Positions 61,196-62,253 of a stretch of DNA of 62,253 nucleotides are shown here, in pieces. The notes below the pieces were generated by a model. That model had not been told where the DNA came from, ran no database searches, and saw only the letters and a list, made by a program, of their open reading frames with translations. Made by a program: the position numbers and the translations under genes. Source of the stretch: Massilia sp. Root133 (GTDB lineage: Bacteria > Pseudomonadota > Gammaproteobacteria > Burkholderiales > Burkholderiaceae_D). Every line of letters starts with the position of its first letter. Positions within the stretch are counted from its first letter, which is position 1. The stretch covers positions 534,092 to 596,344 of the forward strand of contig NZ_LMEW01000031.1 in assembly GCF_001426525.1 (NCBI RefSeq), read 5' to 3'.

Positions 61196-61957
61196 ATGCC
61201 TATTCCCGCGCCCATCCTCGAAGCCTTGCAGCGCGCCGACGCCTCGTGGCGCCCCCATCTGGTCACCGGTCTCGACGCGATGATGCGCGCGACGCCGGAC
61301 TACCTGCCGGACCTCGCCAGCGATCAATACCTGCCGACCGGCGGCCGCCTGTTCGCGGCGTTCGCATTGCCGCTGCCCGACGTGCGCTACGTGCTCGTGG
61401 GGGAGGGCCCGTATCCGCGCGAGGAGAGCGCGACCGGCGTGTGCTTCATGGACGGTGCCGTCGGACCATTGTGGTCGGAGACAGGCCTGTCGAAGCCCGT
61501 CAACCGCGCGACGTCGCTGCGCAACTTCATGAAGATGCTGCTCGTGGCCGAGGGCCGGCTGAGCGAGGACGACACGGGCGGCGCGGCATTGGCCCCGGTC
61601 GCGAAAGCGGCGCAAACGGATGGCTCGATCCAGACCCTGGCCGAGCTGCAGGACAACCTGCTTGGCCACGGGTTCCTGTTATTGAACGCTGCCCTCGTGT
61701 TCCGCAAGCACGTGCCCCCGGTCCAGGAAGCGCGTGCGTGGGTACCGTTCCAGCGCGCCGTGTTTGCCGCGCTGGCGGAACGGGCCGACAAGCCGACGCT
61801 GGTCCTGTGGGGCAAGATCGCGGAGCAATTGAACAAGGTGCCGGAGACGGCCGGCCTGCCGCAGATCCACGCCGAGCACCCGTACAACCTGTCGTTCATC
61901 CGCCACGAAGGGATGCAGAAACTGTTCGGGCCGATGCATTTGCTGCACCGCCGTTAA
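61196..61957 (+). CDS. Uracil-DNA-glycosylase-fold protein with altered catalytic motif
   Basis: 253 aa. The family 1 UDG motif GQDPYH appears as GEGPYP (residues 69-74): the catalytic Asp and following His are replaced by Gly and Pro. Other UDG landmarks are kept in changed form: GVCFMDGA, FLLLNAALVFR, LVLWGKIAEQL and HPYNLSF in place of HPSPLS. Fold assignment is good, but glycosylase activity is doubtful. Start ATG 61196; a TACAAT -10-like hexamer lies at 61162. Confidence 0.75.
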   Translation: MPIPAPILEALQRADASWRPHLVTGLDAMMRATPDYLPDLASDQYLPTGGRLFAAFALPLPDVRYVLVGEGPYPREESATGVCFMDGAVGPLWSETGLSKPVNRATSLRNFMKMLLVAEGRLSEDDTGGAALAPVAKAAQTDGSIQTLAELQDNLLGHGFLLLNAALVFRKHVPPVQEARAWVPFQRAVFAALAERADKPTLVLWGKIAEQLNKVPETAGLPQIHAEHPYNLSFIRHEGMQKLFGPMHLLHRR

Positions 61958-62253
61958 ATTCGGGGTCAGAGCACATTTTTGCGCAATTGATCCAATGCTG
62001 TTCGACCGGCTGAGGGCAGGAGGGGGGCGGCAACGATCTCCAGGCAGCTGCCATGCCGTCCGCTGACCGAAGCGCCAATGCCCGGCGCGAAACTTGGCAG
62101 GAAGCCATTGCCAAAAAAAGGGCTCTGACCCTGACCCTTCCCCTCAAATTTTCACAACCTGCACCAAATTGATCAGTGTAAGTAGGGCGAGCTGGAAGGC
62201 GTGGTGATCCAACTGAGGTCGTACGCAATCGGTCAAATAATGACGTGCCAGGG
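61958..62253. other. Terminal intergenic region with inverted repeat, no gene seen
   Basis: GGGTCAGAGC (61963-61972) and its inverse GCTCTGACCC (62122-62131) bracket ~150 bp; the outer bases continue as GGGGTCAGAGCACATTTTT and AAAAAAAGGGCTCTGACCC. This looks like a dispersed REP/MITE-type or IS-edge repeat. The last ~90 bp could begin another element but is too short to name. Confidence 0.5.
61963..62131. repeat. Inverted repeat pair GGGTCAGAGC
   Basis: A 10-bp exact inverted match about 150 bp apart, each next to an A/T-run, with no open gene between. A mobile-repeat origin is suspected, not shown. Confidence 0.45.

Overview
The window is a high-GC chromosomal segment of a betaproteobacterium, most likely Oxalobacteraceae of the Massilia/Telluria type. 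This placement is an inference from gene content (PEP-CTERM signal, an EPS locus, several soluble hybrid kinases, PurT, a DHA2-type tripartite efflux operon). No rRNA or other decisive marker is present.

Layout. (1) 1-5308: the 3' part of a giant RTX protein built from 339-bp tandem units, then a membrane hybrid histidine kinase. (2) 5430-7954: a secreted S53 (sedolisin) peptidase and a PEP-CTERM protein, apparently one operon, behind a candidate sigma-54 promoter. (3) 8537-18255: a tight exopolysaccharide/O-antigen operon with flippase, two tandem FemAB/GNAT-like transferases, a deacetylase-like protein, a Wzy-like polymerase, a GT4 glycosyltransferase and a HisH/HisF/WbpG-type trio predicted to amidinate a sugar. 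A Tat-exported tyrosinase and a secreted beta-helix protein follow on the other strand. (4) 21447-32842: a methyltransferase, uvrB, an aromatic/aspartate aminotransferase, four identical tRNA-Asn genes interleaved with purT and an acyl-CoA-dehydrogenase-like gene, a YeeE/YedE transporter, an MFS exporter, a tartrate/malate dehydrogenase and a small HNH protein. (5) 32981-41382: a signalling block with two soluble hybrid kinases, a bacteriophytochrome kinase with its small response regulator, and an alpha/beta-hydrolase plus XRE-regulator pair. (6) 41383-49455: two exported alpha/beta hydrolases and a MarR-regulated tripartite efflux operon ending in an FMN reductase. (7) 49487-62253: mostly housekeeping and DNA/RNA-repair genes (DTW protein, SOS-box radical-SAM protein, dGTPase, KptA, ChaC-like enzyme), a His-rich PadR regulator, a LysR-flanked fumarylacetoacetase/maleylacetoacetate isomerase pair, a CBS protein and a divergent uracil-DNA-glycosylase-like protein.

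How it fits together. Regions 1-3 read as a cell-surface/biofilm module: RTX adhesin, protease, PEP-CTERM protein, and polysaccharide synthesis with modification by amidination, acyl or aminoacyl transfer and deacetylation. The strongest regulatory signals are a perfect LexA box before the PA0069-type radical-SAM gene, a sigma-54 -24/-12 element before the S53 peptidase, a repeated operator over the promoter of the His-rich PadR gene, a 15-bp dyad before the hydrolase/XRE pair, and separate sigma-70 promoters for all four tRNA-Asn copies.

All assignments come from reading the sequence; no database search was run.
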